NCBI RefSeq assembly: GCF_023028105.1
Contig: NZ_CP095491.1
Location: 744,001 to 808,000 of the forward strand
Direction of reading: 5' to 3'
DNA length: 64,000 nucleotides
Source of the DNA: Halosolutus gelatinilyticus
GTDB lineage: Archaea; Halobacteriota; Halobacteria; Halobacteriales; Natrialbaceae
Positions 1-8,213 of this stretch are shown here, one piece after another (the first letter of the stretch is position 1; the number at the start of each line of letters is the position of its first letter). A program made the position numbers and the translations under genes. The notes under the pieces are model-generated. The model was not told where the DNA came from and ran no database searches. It worked only from the letters and a program-made list of their open reading frames with translations.

Positions 1-2
1 GG

Positions 3-107
3 GACGTGACCGACGACGACTGGGACTCGCTGTTCTCGACGAAGATATTGAAGAAGACTGGCATCCGATTAGCCGAGCGCGCCGACGCCAATACCGTATC
101 GGAATGA
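3..107 (+). CDS. Siroheme decarboxylase subunit (AhbB-like), C-terminal end only
   Basis: The window opens inside this gene, and only its last 34 codons are present before a TGA at 105-107. The visible tail contains DWDSLFSTKILKKTGIRLAE, which resembles the C-terminus of haloarchaeal Lrp/AsnC-like siroheme decarboxylase subunits. These enzymes convert siroheme to didecarboxysiroheme in the alternative heme pathway. The position fits, because the next two genes encode a precorrin-2 dehydrogenase and HemA. The gap to the next start is 37 bases and contains GGAGG at 126-130. Another overlapping frame also stays open here, so the assignment rests on tail similarity and context. The rest of the gene is outside the window. 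Confidence 0.5.
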   Translation, partial: DVTDDDWDSLFSTKILKKTGIRLAERADANTVSE

Positions 108-144
108 CAGCTAGCGATCGATCACGGAGGGACGAGAACACCGG

Positions 145-801
145 ATGATTCCGCTCTTTCACGACTTCTCCGGCGCGAGGGTGCTCGTCTTCGGCGGCGG
201 CCCCGTCGGCGCCCGCAAGGCGCGGCGGTTCGCCCGCGAAGCCGACGTGCTCGTGGTCAGCCCCGCCTTCGCCGATCGGGACTTCGGCGGGTCGGAGCGG
301 ATCCGGGCCGCGCCGGAGCCGGCGGACGTGCCGGGGTGGATCGATCGCGTCGACCCGGCGCTTGTCGTCGCCGCGACCGACGACGCGGCGATCAACGAGG
401 CCGTCGCGAGCGCGACCCGGGAGCGCGGGATCCTCGTCAACCGAGCGGACGAGTCCGGCGGGCGAGCGCCGGGGAGCGTCGTCGTCCCGGCGACCGTCCG
501 CGAGGATCCGGTCGTCGTGGCGATCGCGACCGGCGGAACGGCGCCCGCGCTGAGCAAGTACCTTCGGCGGGAACTCGAAGAAACGCTTTCGGGTGCCGGC
601 GAAATGGCCGAGCTCTGCTCGCGACTTCGAGCCGAACTCAAAGCGCGCGACGTGCCGCCGGCGCGCCGGCGCGAGATCGTCACCGATGTCGTCAATTCTC
701 CGGCCGTTTGGACAGCTTTACGTACCGGTGTTCCAAATTATCCCCAAGTGATCGAGGACGTGCTCGGGGAGGAGCCGGCTACCGGGGGTGACCGCTCGTG
801 A
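145..801 (+). CDS. Precorrin-2 dehydrogenase (Met8/CysG N-terminal family)
   Basis: This cytosolic enzyme oxidises precorrin-2 to sirohydrochlorin with NAD and may also insert iron. The 218-residue protein begins with a beta strand and an NAD-binding loop (LVFGGGPVGARKA, about residues 13-25). It continues with the family signature TDDAAINEAV followed by LVNRADES, where the Asp-containing loop is the usual catalytic site. The later segment IATGGTAPALSKYLR matches the substrate-binding region of Met8-like proteins. There is no uroporphyrinogen methyltransferase domain, so this is the short stand-alone form. Its stop overlaps the GTG start of hemA by four bases (GTGA), so the two are probably translated as a coupled operon for siroheme and heme supply. 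Confidence 0.9.
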   Translation: MIPLFHDFSGARVLVFGGGPVGARKARRFAREADVLVVSPAFADRDFGGSERIRAAPEPADVPGWIDRVDPALVVAATDDAAINEAVASATRERGILVNRADESGGRAPGSVVVPATVREDPVVVAIATGGTAPALSKYLRRELEETLSGAGEMAELCSRLRAELKARDVPPARRREIVTDVVNSPAVWTALRTGVPNYPQVIEDVLGEEPATGGDRS

Positions 802-2177
802 CGCAGTTCGGGGTCGTCATGGCCGCCTGCGTGACTCACGAGAGCGGCAGCGTTGACGATCTCGCCGCCGCTAGTCCTGACAGCCAGTACGAGGGTGTCG
901 ACGACCTGCTGTCGATTCCGAACGTCGAGGAGGCGTTCGTCCTCTCGACGTGCAACCGGGTCGAAGCGTACGTCGTCGCCACGGACGAGGGGATCGGCCG
1001 CGCGGCGCTCGAGGAGTTCTTCGCGCCGGTCGACGACGGTGCAGTCGTCCACACCGACCACGACGAGAGCCTGCGGCACCTCCTTCGGGTCGCGACGGGG
1101 CTCGAATCGGTCGTCCTCGGCGAGGACCAGATCATCGGCCAGGTCCGAACGGCGTACGAGGACGCCCGCAGCGCCGGCGGTATCGGATCGATGCTCGAAC
1201 CGGCGGTGACGAAGGCGATCCACGTGGGCGAACGCGCTCGCACCGAGACCGCGATCAACGAGGGCGTCGTCTCGCTCGGATCGGCCGCGACGAAACTCGT
1301 CGCCGAAGATGTTCCGTTGGCGGATGCGACGTCGCTGGTCGTCGGCGCCGGCGATATGGGCCGGCTCGCCGCCCGCAGCCTCGCCGACGCCGGCGTCGGC
1401 GAGCTCGTCGTCGCGAACCGGACCGTCGCCCACGCCGAACACGTCGTGGACGAACTCGACGCGGACGCCGCCGCGGCGCCGCTCGAGGCGCTGGGGCGGA
1501 TCGCTCACGAGGCCGACGTCGTCATCGCGGCGACCGGAAGCGACGATCCCGTCCTGGAGCCGGCGCACTTCGCGGCCGACGATCGCAACGACGGCGACGG
1601 CGACAGTACCGACGACGGAACGCCTGGACGGGTGATCGTCGATCTGGGACAGCCGCGCGACGTCGAGCCGGCGACGGCCGCCCTCCCGACGGTGACCGTC
1701 TACGATCTCGACGACCTCGAGTCGATCACCGAAGCGACCCGCGCCCAGCGTGCGGACGCGGCGCGCGACGTCGAGTCGATGATCGATCGCGAGTTCGATC
1801 GCCTCTGCGATCAGTACAAGCGATCGCGCGCGGACGAGGTGATCGCCGCGATGTACGAGTCCGCCGAGCGGATCAAAGAGCGCGAACTCGCGCGTGCGGT
1901 GTCGGAACTCGAGGGCGAACGCGGGAGCGGCCTCTCTGACGAGCAACGTCACGTCGTCGAGGCGATGGCCGACTCGCTCGTCAGTCAGCTTCTCGCACCG
2001 CCGACGAAGAGCCTCCGGGAGGCCGCCGCCGAGGACGACTGGCGGACGATCCACACCGCGCTCCAGCTGTTCGATCCCGCGTTCGGCGACGACGGCTCGA
2101 CGCCGCCGGCGTCGATCGCCAGAGCTATCGGCGCCGACGGGTACGACGCGCCGATCGGCGCGACCGACGACGACTGA
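798..2177 (+). CDS. hemA: Glutamyl-tRNA reductase
   Basis: HemA reduces glutamyl-tRNA(Glu) to glutamate-1-semialdehyde, the first committed step of C5 tetrapyrrole synthesis. The 459-residue protein has the catalytic-cysteine motif LSTCNRVEAY (Cys52 when numbered from the GTG). It also has the conserved GLESVVLGEDQIIGQV segment, an NADPH Rossmann loop (VVGAGDMG, about residue 180) and a C-terminal helical dimerisation domain. A Gly/Asp-rich linker near residues 260-275 (NDGDGDSTDDG) looks like a halophilic insertion. The GTG at 798 overlaps the upstream stop; an ATG at 819 is an alternative, but the coupling favours GTG. Family length and motifs are complete. Confidence 0.96.
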   Translation: MTQFGVVMAACVTHESGSVDDLAAASPDSQYEGVDDLLSIPNVEEAFVLSTCNRVEAYVVATDEGIGRAALEEFFAPVDDGAVVHTDHDESLRHLLRVATGLESVVLGEDQIIGQVRTAYEDARSAGGIGSMLEPAVTKAIHVGERARTETAINEGVVSLGSAATKLVAEDVPLADATSLVVGAGDMGRLAARSLADAGVGELVVANRTVAHAEHVVDELDADAAAAPLEALGRIAHEADVVIAATGSDDPVLEPAHFAADDRNDGDGDSTDDGTPGRVIVDLGQPRDVEPATAALPTVTVYDLDDLESITEATRAQRADAARDVESMIDREFDRLCDQYKRSRADEVIAAMYESAERIKERELARAVSELEGERGSGLSDEQRHVVEAMADSLVSQLLAPPTKSLREAAAEDDWRTIHTALQLFDPAFGDDGSTPPASIARAIGADGYDAPIGATDDD

Positions 2178-2285
2178 CGCGCCACCGCATCGTCGAGGGG
2201 CGTCGAGCGGCAATCGAACCGGGTTCTGTCGCCCGATTATCTCCCGAGCACAATCATTATTTGCATGGATTGCGTTCGGCCGAAC

Positions 2286-2567
2286 ATGGCCGACCTGCTT
2301 TCCGACGAAGAGATCGACGACCGACTCCCCGAGGCGTGGAGTCGCGACGGCGACGAGATCGTTCGCACGTACGAGTTCGACGACTACCTTCGAGGCGTCA
2401 ACTTCGCCCAGATGGTCGGCGAAATCGCCGAAGCGCAGTTCCACCACCCCGAAATCGTCATCCGGTACGAGGAGGTCGAGATTCGCCTGACCAGCCACGA
2501 AGCGGGCGGGATTACCGACGACGACATCGAGATGGCGGAGCTGATCGAATCCGAGCGGTCCGCCTGA
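2286..2567 (+). CDS. Pterin-4a-carbinolamine dehydratase
   Basis: This 93-residue protein belongs to the DCoH/PhhB family, which dehydrates 4a-hydroxytetrahydrobiopterin; some archaeal members are linked to molybdopterin or folate-like cofactors. The active-site signature appears as EAQFHHPEI, with the paired histidines in place, followed by an edge strand (VEIRLTSHEAGGITDDD) typical of the family C-terminus. I chose ATG 2286 because the protein then begins MADLLSDEEI, the usual family start; an in-frame ATG at 2265 would add seven residues not expected for the fold. It stands alone between hemA and a small haloarchaeal gene. The physiological substrate in this organism is not evident. Confidence 0.9.
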   Translation: MADLLSDEEIDDRLPEAWSRDGDEIVRTYEFDDYLRGVNFAQMVGEIAEAQFHHPEIVIRYEEVEIRLTSHEAGGITDDDIEMAELIESERSA

Positions 2568-2699
2568 ACGCGGTTCCGGCGCCGTCGATCCGAACGACGC
2601 CTCGCTTTTCGATCGACGCGGCGATCGTCGTCGGTCGCCGCCGTTCGCCGTCGCGATTCGCCGCCGGTCGTCCGACCGAAACCGACAGATCCAGCCACG

Positions 2700-3092
2700 A
2701 TGGAGGCACAGTACGTCTTTCGCGCCACGCTCCGACTCGCATCGCCGCGGGACGCGGTCACCGTCGATTCCGCGACCGCCGAGACGACCGTCACGCTCTC
2801 GCGGGCGGCGCCGCCGCCGGGCACCGACGGGTGGCTGTTCTTCCGCAACGCGCTCTGGCGCGGCGAGGTCGGCGATCAGGAGTACGGCCGCCGACTCGCC
2901 GCGGAGTGGCTCGACGTTCCGCGCGAGTCGATCGAGTCGGTCTCGTTTCGCGAACTGCAGGTCGACGAGGCGTACTTCGATGCGCTGAAAGCCGAGATCG
3001 GCGCCGATCTGGAGCCGTTTAACGCCGAGACCGTCTCGGAAGTGCTCTCGAAGTATCTCGGCTCGAGCATTCGGGTCGTCGACGGCGAGTGA
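2700..3092 (+). CDS. LWR-salt family small protein
   Basis: A 130-residue acidic protein with no enzymatic motif I recognise. It carries the segment FFRNALWRGEVGD (about residues 43-55). I recall this Leu-Trp-Arg core as the hallmark of the halophile-restricted LWR-salt family, of unknown function. The N-terminus MEAQYVFRATLRL looks like an amphipathic beta strand, followed by a second strand around the VTVDSATAETTVTL region. The C-terminal half is helical, acidic and without Cys or membrane segments, so it is probably cytosolic. No obvious operon partner: the flanking genes are a pterin dehydratase and a HAD hydrolase, both with their own spacing. The family call is from memory. Confidence 0.8.
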   Translation: MEAQYVFRATLRLASPRDAVTVDSATAETTVTLSRAAPPPGTDGWLFFRNALWRGEVGDQEYGRRLAAEWLDVPRESIESVSFRELQVDEAYFDALKAEIGADLEPFNAETVSEVLSKYLGSSIRVVDGE

Positions 3093-3181
3093 CCGGGCGA
3101 TCGTCGCCCGCAGCCGACTTCCACTCGGCGTCCGTACGGGCGACAAACATTTACTGCGATCGATCGTATATCAGTGTCCCA

Positions 3182-3808
3182 ATGGTCTCCGAATACGACT
3201 TTTGGCTGCTCGATCTCGACGGGACCCTGGTCGACGTCGAGTGGTCGTACACCCGCGAGGTGTTCGATCGCGTCGGCGATCGGCTCGGTCGCCGGTTCTC
3301 CGATCGGGAGGCCGAGATCCTCTGGCACGGTCTGACGGGTTCTCGCGATCGCCAGCTCGAGTTGTGGGGAATCGATCCCCGCGAGTTCTGGACGGCGTTT
3401 CACGAGGAGGAAGATCCGCACGTCCGGGCCGAGCAGACGTTCCTCCACGACGACGCCGCGTTCGTCGCCGATCTCGACGTTCCCGTCGGCCTGGTGACCC
3501 ACTGCCAGAAGTTCCTCGCCGAACCGGTCCTCGAGCACGTCGGCATCCGGGACTGGTTCGACGCGCGACTCTGCTGTACCGAGGAGACGGGCTGGAAGCC
3601 GGATCCCGAGCCGGTCCAGTCGGTAATGTGCGACCTCGGCGTCGGTCACAACGGCCACCGCGGCGTGCTGGCGGGCGACGGCGCCTGCGACGTCGGCGCG
3701 GCGTGGAACGCCGGCCTCGACGCGATCCACGTCGAGCGCCTCGGTCACGATCGGCGCGGCCGCTGCGTGCTCGGGGATTATCGCGTCCAGTCGTTCGACG
3801 AACTCTAG
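3182..3808 (+). CDS. HAD-superfamily hydrolase (phosphoglycolate phosphatase-like)
   Basis: A 208-residue HAD-fold phosphatase. Motif I is WLLDLDGTLVDVE (nucleophile Asp and acid/base Asp two residues later). Motif II is a Thr in VGLVTHCQ. Motif III is the Lys in TGWKPDPEP, and motif IV lies in VLAGDGACDVGAAWNAG. A helical cap lies between motifs I and II (about residues 20-85), as in the phosphoglycolate phosphatase group. The substrate cannot be read from sequence. ATG 3182 puts motif I at residue 9, as in homologues; upstream in-frame codons lie within promoter-like sequence. AT-rich ATTTACTG lies just upstream. The gene is monocistronic and converges with the regulator on the other strand. 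Confidence 0.88.
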   Translation: MVSEYDFWLLDLDGTLVDVEWSYTREVFDRVGDRLGRRFSDREAEILWHGLTGSRDRQLELWGIDPREFWTAFHEEEDPHVRAEQTFLHDDAAFVADLDVPVGLVTHCQKFLAEPVLEHVGIRDWFDARLCCTEETGWKPDPEPVQSVMCDLGVGHNGHRGVLAGDGACDVGAAWNAGLDAIHVERLGHDRRGRCVLGDYRVQSFDEL

Positions 3809-3890
3809 TGACCGTCCAGGGCGGTCGGCCCGATCGTCCGTCGGTTGCGCTGCGGTTTCAAACGGCTCGCTACTCGACCCGCCGATCGAA

Positions 3891-4535
3891 CTACGATTGT
3901 CTGCCCGCCGGTTGTAGTTCCTCGTCGACCAGGGTTTCGTACGCTCGTCGCAACCGTTCCGAGAGGGCCTGGTGTGAGATCCCGAGCTCCGCCGCGAGCT
4001 CCTCCATCGAGATATCTCGCGGAATCTCGAAGTAGCCGTTCTCGAGCGCCGCCTCGAGCGCTTCCTGTTGTTCGGGAGTGAGACGACTCTCCGTTCCCGC
4101 TCGCTTCGAGACGTCGGAGACGCGCCGGAGGTCGACGGTGACGCCGCGATCGACGAGCCCATCGTGGACCGTACAGAGCGTGTCCCGGTCGGGATATCTG
4201 ACCTCGACCTGCCACCAGCCGTCGGCGGCCCACGCTTCGAGGAGCGAGCCGCCGTCGACGAGGAGCTGATCGCACAGCGTCACCGTCCCGTCGGCGAACG
4301 TCACGTCGTAGAGGAACCGATCGTCCCGTTCGACGAGGAGGTCGTGCGCTTCGATGGACGGATCCGCTTCGAACGCTGCCGCGGTCGCAGTCCGGTTGAC
4401 TCCCGAGATCCAGAGGCAGGGTCGCGTGCGCGAGACCGCCGATTCGAGTTCGACCGTCGCCTCGGGTGCCCTGGCGAACAGCTCCGAGAGGGTCGTGTCG
4501 GCGGCCGGGAGCCGAAACTCGGCCAGTGTCGACAT
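3891..4535 (-). CDS. HTH_10 (bacterio-opsin activator type) transcriptional regulator
   Basis: A 214-residue DNA-binding protein of the Bat-type haloarchaeal regulator family. The N-terminal two-thirds (about residues 1-150) form the small ligand- or protein-sensing domain usual in this group, including the WWQVEVRYPDRDTL segment. The C-terminus carries the HTH_10 signature LTPEQQEALEAALENGYFEIPRD followed by the recognition region ISMEELAAELGISHQALSERLRRA. Start: GTG 4538 and ATG 4535 are adjacent; I take the ATG. On the reverse strand a TTTACA box lies about 28 bases before it (about 4559-4564), so the mRNA is probably leaderless. The target genes are unknown; the neighbouring convergent HAD gene gives no strong hint. 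Confidence 0.88.
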   Translation of the reverse strand: MSTLAEFRLPAADTTLSELFARAPEATVELESAVSRTRPCLWISGVNRTATAAAFEADPSIEAHDLLVERDDRFLYDVTFADGTVTLCDQLLVDGGSLLEAWAADGWWQVEVRYPDRDTLCTVHDGLVDRGVTVDLRRVSDVSKRAGTESRLTPEQQEALEAALENGYFEIPRDISMEELAAELGISHQALSERLRRAYETLVDEELQPAGRQS

Positions 4536-4610
4536 CACTGCACGTACACCCCCCCAGTGTAAAAATCGCAGTTCAGTTGAAGATGACTGTCCCGATCACC
4601 GACACGAGGG

Positions 4611-6536
4611 CTACGCGGATTCGACGCCGGACCGACCGTCGGTCTGGACCGACTCGAGTGTGCGCTCGAGTTCGGCGACCCCCCGCTTCTCGACCCGATC
4701 GGGGTTCGCCAGGACGCGGACGGACTGCACGCCGATCGGGACGAACCCGAGGTCGAGCCGATCGGCGGTGGCGCGGAGGCCGAGTCCGGCGTCGGCGTCG
4801 CCGTCGATGACCGTCCGGGCGGGACTCTCGTGGGCCCGCAAGCCGAGTTCGAAGCCGTCGATCGCATCGACGAGGTCGCGGCGGTCCGTCCCGCGCTCGT
4901 CGGCGAAGTCGGCGACCGCCCGCCCCAGACTCGTCCGCAGGCCCGAGTCGGTCGTCCGGTTGACGAACCGCAGTTCTCGGTCCGCGAGGTCGGCGAGGCC
5001 CTCTATCTCCGCGGGATTGCCCGCGGGAACGACGAGCCCCCACTCGCGCTCCCAGCGCCCGAGTTCGGTCGCCCCCGGATCTCGATCGATCGGCCCGGCG
5101 ACGACGGCGACGTCGGGGACGCCCTCGCGGAGCCGTCGCAGGCCGGGTCGCGAGCCGATCGAGAGGTACCGCGGATTCTCGAGGCGATCGAGAAGCCGGT
5201 TGAGCGTCGGGTCGTCCTCGCCGACGCCGAGCAGCGTCGGCGGGCGGACGTCCGAAGAGAACAGCCGGGCGGTAACCGGTTCCCCCTCGTCGAGGTAGTC
5301 GGTTCCGGGGTCGACCGCGACGACGCCGTCTGCCTCGGCGAGAGTGGTCGTCGCGCCGCTGCCCTTGTCGACGGGGTAGACGAGCGTCTCCCCGTCGGCG
5401 TCTTCCATCAGCCCGACCGGCATCAGCCGAAGCCGTCCCTCGCCGTAGCGTTCCTGTCTGGCCATCCGCCCCTCGACGGTCGCCGCCTTCGGTTCGGGGA
5501 GCCCGGCGGCCTCGCGGATCGCGGGCGCGACGAACGTCCGGAAGACCATCATCGCGGAGACGGGATACCCCGGCAGGCCGACGTACGCGGAATTCTGCAA
5601 TCGGCCGACCAGCATCGGCTTCCCCGGTTTGACCGCCACGCCGTGGAGCAGCAACTCGCCTTGCTCCTCGATCACGCGGTAGATGACGTCGACCGCGCTC
5701 GCGCTCGTCGATCCCGAGGAGAGGACGAGGTCGCACTCGTCGGCGGCCACCCGGAGCACGCGCTCCATCTCGTCCTGGTCGTCTCCGGCGTGGGGGTAGA
5801 GCACCGCCTCGCCGCCGGCGTCTTCGACGCCCGCCGCGATCGTGTAGCTGTTGACGTCGTAGATCTCGCCGCGATCGCTATCGACGTCGTCGCCGGGGCG
5901 GACGAGTTCGTCGCCGGTCGAGACGATGCCGACCGTCGGCGGCGCGCGGACGGGCACCTCGTCGATCCCCAGCGCCGAGAGGAGGCCGATATCACGCGGC
6001 GTGATCCGCGTGCCGGGCCCGAGCGCCCGTTCGCCCGCGGCGACGTCCGCGCCGGCGAACATGACGTTGTCTCCCGGCGCAACCGAGGTGCGGATCAAGA
6101 CGTCGTCGCCCTCGGTACCCGCGGCGTCGCCGTTCGTCTCGTCCGTCGAGCCGCGCTCGACGCGATCGGTTCGCTCGACCGGCACCATCGCGTCCGCGCC
6201 CTGGGGCATCACCGCGCCGGTCGAAATCTCGACGGCTTCGCCCTCGACGACCTCGACGTCGGGTGTCTCGCCGGCGTGTACCTCCCCGACGATCGTCAGC
6301 CGCGCCGGCTCCGCTTCGTCGGCCCCGAACGTGTCCCTCGCCCGGAGGGCGTACCCGTCCAGGCTCGCCCGATCGAACCCGGGCACGTCCAGTTCGGCGT
6401 CGAGCCGGGCGACGAGCACCCGCCCGCGGGCGTCCGCGAGCGAGACGCGTTCGACGCCGCCTTCGAGCGAGAGCGAGTCGATCGCCTCGCGTGCCTCCTC
6501 GGGGGTCGCGAGATCGCGAAACTCCTTGCGTTCCAT
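4611..6536 (-). CDS. moeA: Molybdopterin molybdenumtransferase MoeA fused to a PBP-like domain
   Basis: A 641-residue protein. Residues 1 to about 400 are MoeA, which inserts molybdate or tungstate into adenylylated molybdopterin. Visible MoeA marks are the start-proximal RVLVARLDAELDVPGFDRAS, SLDGYALRARDTFG, EISTGAVMPQGADAMV, the switch SSGSTSASAVDVIY and AVKPGKPMLVG with GLPGYPVSAM. The last 220 or so residues form a periplasmic-binding-protein-like fold (region beginning near PPTLLGVGEDDPTL) that is common as a C-terminal extension in archaeal MoeA proteins and may sense or bind the cofactor or metal. A second, shorter MoeA is encoded at 8214-9509. The ATG 6536 gives the standard family N-terminus. 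Confidence 0.94.
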   Translation of the reverse strand: MERKEFRDLATPEEAREAIDSLSLEGGVERVSLADARGRVLVARLDAELDVPGFDRASLDGYALRARDTFGADEAEPARLTIVGEVHAGETPDVEVVEGEAVEISTGAVMPQGADAMVPVERTDRVERGSTDETNGDAAGTEGDDVLIRTSVAPGDNVMFAGADVAAGERALGPGTRITPRDIGLLSALGIDEVPVRAPPTVGIVSTGDELVRPGDDVDSDRGEIYDVNSYTIAAGVEDAGGEAVLYPHAGDDQDEMERVLRVAADECDLVLSSGSTSASAVDVIYRVIEEQGELLLHGVAVKPGKPMLVGRLQNSAYVGLPGYPVSAMMVFRTFVAPAIREAAGLPEPKAATVEGRMARQERYGEGRLRLMPVGLMEDADGETLVYPVDKGSGATTTLAEADGVVAVDPGTDYLDEGEPVTARLFSSDVRPPTLLGVGEDDPTLNRLLDRLENPRYLSIGSRPGLRRLREGVPDVAVVAGPIDRDPGATELGRWEREWGLVVPAGNPAEIEGLADLADRELRFVNRTTDSGLRTSLGRAVADFADERGTDRRDLVDAIDGFELGLRAHESPARTVIDGDADAGLGLRATADRLDLGFVPIGVQSVRVLANPDRVEKRGVAELERTLESVQTDGRSGVESA

Positions 6537-6757
6537 ATCTGGATCCTTTGTGCGCCCGGAGTAAAAACGATAGTCGGCTGGCGATCCTCGAACCGGGTGC
6601 GATCAGCGTCTCGCCGTTCGACGGGACCGTGTTCTGCTGGCAGGCGCCCGATCGGGAACCCGTTCAGTACAGCTGTCATTTCTGGTCTGGTTGGGGCTGC
6701 AACTCCAGGTCTAATCGCGGAGTAACGACTAAGCGTCCACCTGAAGCATACCGTGCT

Positions 6758-7888
6758 ATGCCGCGACTCGCCGACGCCGATCGCGAGCGGATCACTGACC
6801 TGTTCGATCGCCACCTCGACGTCGGGCTCCACCATGGGGCACAACTGGCCGTCTACGTCGACGGCGAGTGCGTCCTGGATCTGGCGGGCGGCGAGACGGG
6901 GCCCGACGGCGATCGGACGACGCCGGAGACGCGCTACGTCCTCTTCTCGTGTACCAAGCCGTACGCCGCGGTCGCGTTGCACTCGCTGGTCGACGAGGGG
7001 GACCTCGAGTACGACGATCGGGTGGTCGACTACTGGCCGAAATTCGCCGATTCGGGGACGGAAAAATCGGAAATTACGATCCGACAGGTGCTCAGTCACA
7101 CGGCGGGTCTCCAGTACGGCGAGATCAACGACCGCCCCGATCGCTGGACCGACTGGGAGGCGTCCGTCGAGACGGTCGAGGGGATGGACCTCGTCACGTC
7201 GCCCGGCGAGGAACCGGCCTACCACGCGCTCACGTTCGGCTGGCTGGTCGGCGAACTCGTCCGCCGCGTCGCGGGGACGCCGATCGAGGTGGCGGCCCGC
7301 GAGCGCGTCTTCGATCCGCTGGGGATGGACGATACCGGGATCGGCCTCCGCGAGGACGAACCCGACGACGTGGCGACGCTCGTCGGCTTCGAGGCGTTCG
7401 ATCGGTGTCGCGACCCGGGCGAGGGGCTCAACGCCGACTACACCGACCTCGCGGCGCTGTTCAACGAGGAGCACATCCACCGGGCCGTTATCCCCGCCGC
7501 GAACGGCCTCGGCACCGCTCGCGATATGGCCCGGTTCTACGCTTGCCTCGCCAACGGGGGCGAACTCGACGGGACGCGCGTCCTCTCGGAAGGGGCGGTC
7601 GACGAGATGACCGCCCTCCAGGCGGAGACGGACGCCGACGGCACCCTCTCCCGACCGGCGCGGTTCGCACTCGGCTTCTGGAAGGGGGGCACGGGAGCGG
7701 ACCCGTACGGTTCGCTGACCCCGGAGCGCGTCTTCGGGCACGCCGGCCTCGGCAGCAGCGTCGGGTGGGCCGATCCCGAGGAGAACGTCGGGTTCGCGTA
7801 CGTCACTAACGGCGTTCGCGACGGCACCTACGAGCACGTGGCTCGATCGCGGTCGATCGCGGACGCGGTTCGACTGGCTCTTCGGTGA
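6758..7888 (+). CDS. Serine hydrolase, beta-lactamase (class C/esterase) family
   Basis: A 376-residue cytosolic beta-lactamase-fold hydrolase; no signal peptide is visible. The catalytic SxxK tetrad appears as SCTK (Ser64-Lys67 from ATG 6758) in the context YVLFSCTKPYAAVALHSL. The second motif lies near HTAGLQYGEIND, and the third conserved region is VFGHAGLGSSVGWADP near the C-terminus. Such proteins in haloarchaea are usually esterases or peptidase-like enzymes, so resistance is not implied. The start is chosen at ATG 6758, since homologues begin shortly before the YVDGECVLDLAGG strand; the frame is open much further upstream only because of GC richness. It sits between two moeA genes, with no evident functional link. 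Confidence 0.9.
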   Translation: MPRLADADRERITDLFDRHLDVGLHHGAQLAVYVDGECVLDLAGGETGPDGDRTTPETRYVLFSCTKPYAAVALHSLVDEGDLEYDDRVVDYWPKFADSGTEKSEITIRQVLSHTAGLQYGEINDRPDRWTDWEASVETVEGMDLVTSPGEEPAYHALTFGWLVGELVRRVAGTPIEVAARERVFDPLGMDDTGIGLREDEPDDVATLVGFEAFDRCRDPGEGLNADYTDLAALFNEEHIHRAVIPAANGLGTARDMARFYACLANGGELDGTRVLSEGAVDEMTALQAETDADGTLSRPARFALGFWKGGTGADPYGSLTPERVFGHAGLGSSVGWADPEENVGFAYVTNGVRDGTYEHVARSRSIADAVRLALR

Positions 7889-7975
7889 CCGCCGAGCCGG
7901 TCCGATCGCCCCGACGGATTACCGATCGGCAGATACAGTTAACCCGGATCGACGCGCACTGTGGATAGAACTCGA

Positions 7976-8191
7976 ATGGGTGATGATAACAAATCACGCC
8001 GGGCGGCCGCGATCTGCGAAAACTGCGGGACGGCCCATTCCGTTCGAATAGGGCCGGAGGGAGACGTCCGACCGATCGGCACCGGCCAAGGGCCGCAGTG
8101 CTCCTGTGACGATGGCGATCTCCACGTCCTCAGCGACGACGCGGATATTCTGGCCGACGTGGACTCGGAGGACCAACGACGGACCGAGTGA
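7976..8191 (+). CDS. Small zinc-ribbon-like haloarchaeal protein
   Basis: A 71-residue protein beginning MGDDNKSRRAAAICENCG and containing a CxxC pair (Cys15, Cys18) followed 30 residues later by CSC, then an acidic tail. This spacing suggests a small zinc ribbon or metal-binding knob, common among haloarchaeal mini-proteins. The exact function is unknown. ATG 7976 is preferred over GTG 7961 because the region before it (CAGTTAACCC around 7937) is a plausible promoter. It lies between the serine hydrolase and the oppositely oriented second moeA; its stop is 22 bases from that gene's stop, so the two converge. Confidence 0.65.
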   Translation: MGDDNKSRRAAAICENCGTAHSVRIGPEGDVRPIGTGQGPQCSCDDGDLHVLSDDADILADVDSEDQRRTE

Positions 8192-8213
8192 GCGGCTTCG
8201 GTATCTGGAGCCG

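Noticed and set aside
738-3146. 802-residue minus-strand open frame across hemA and its neighbours
   Set aside because: It is the antisense of hemA, the pterin dehydratase and the LWR-salt gene; composition is Arg/Val/Asp shadow type with no domain. The plus-strand genes have family motifs.
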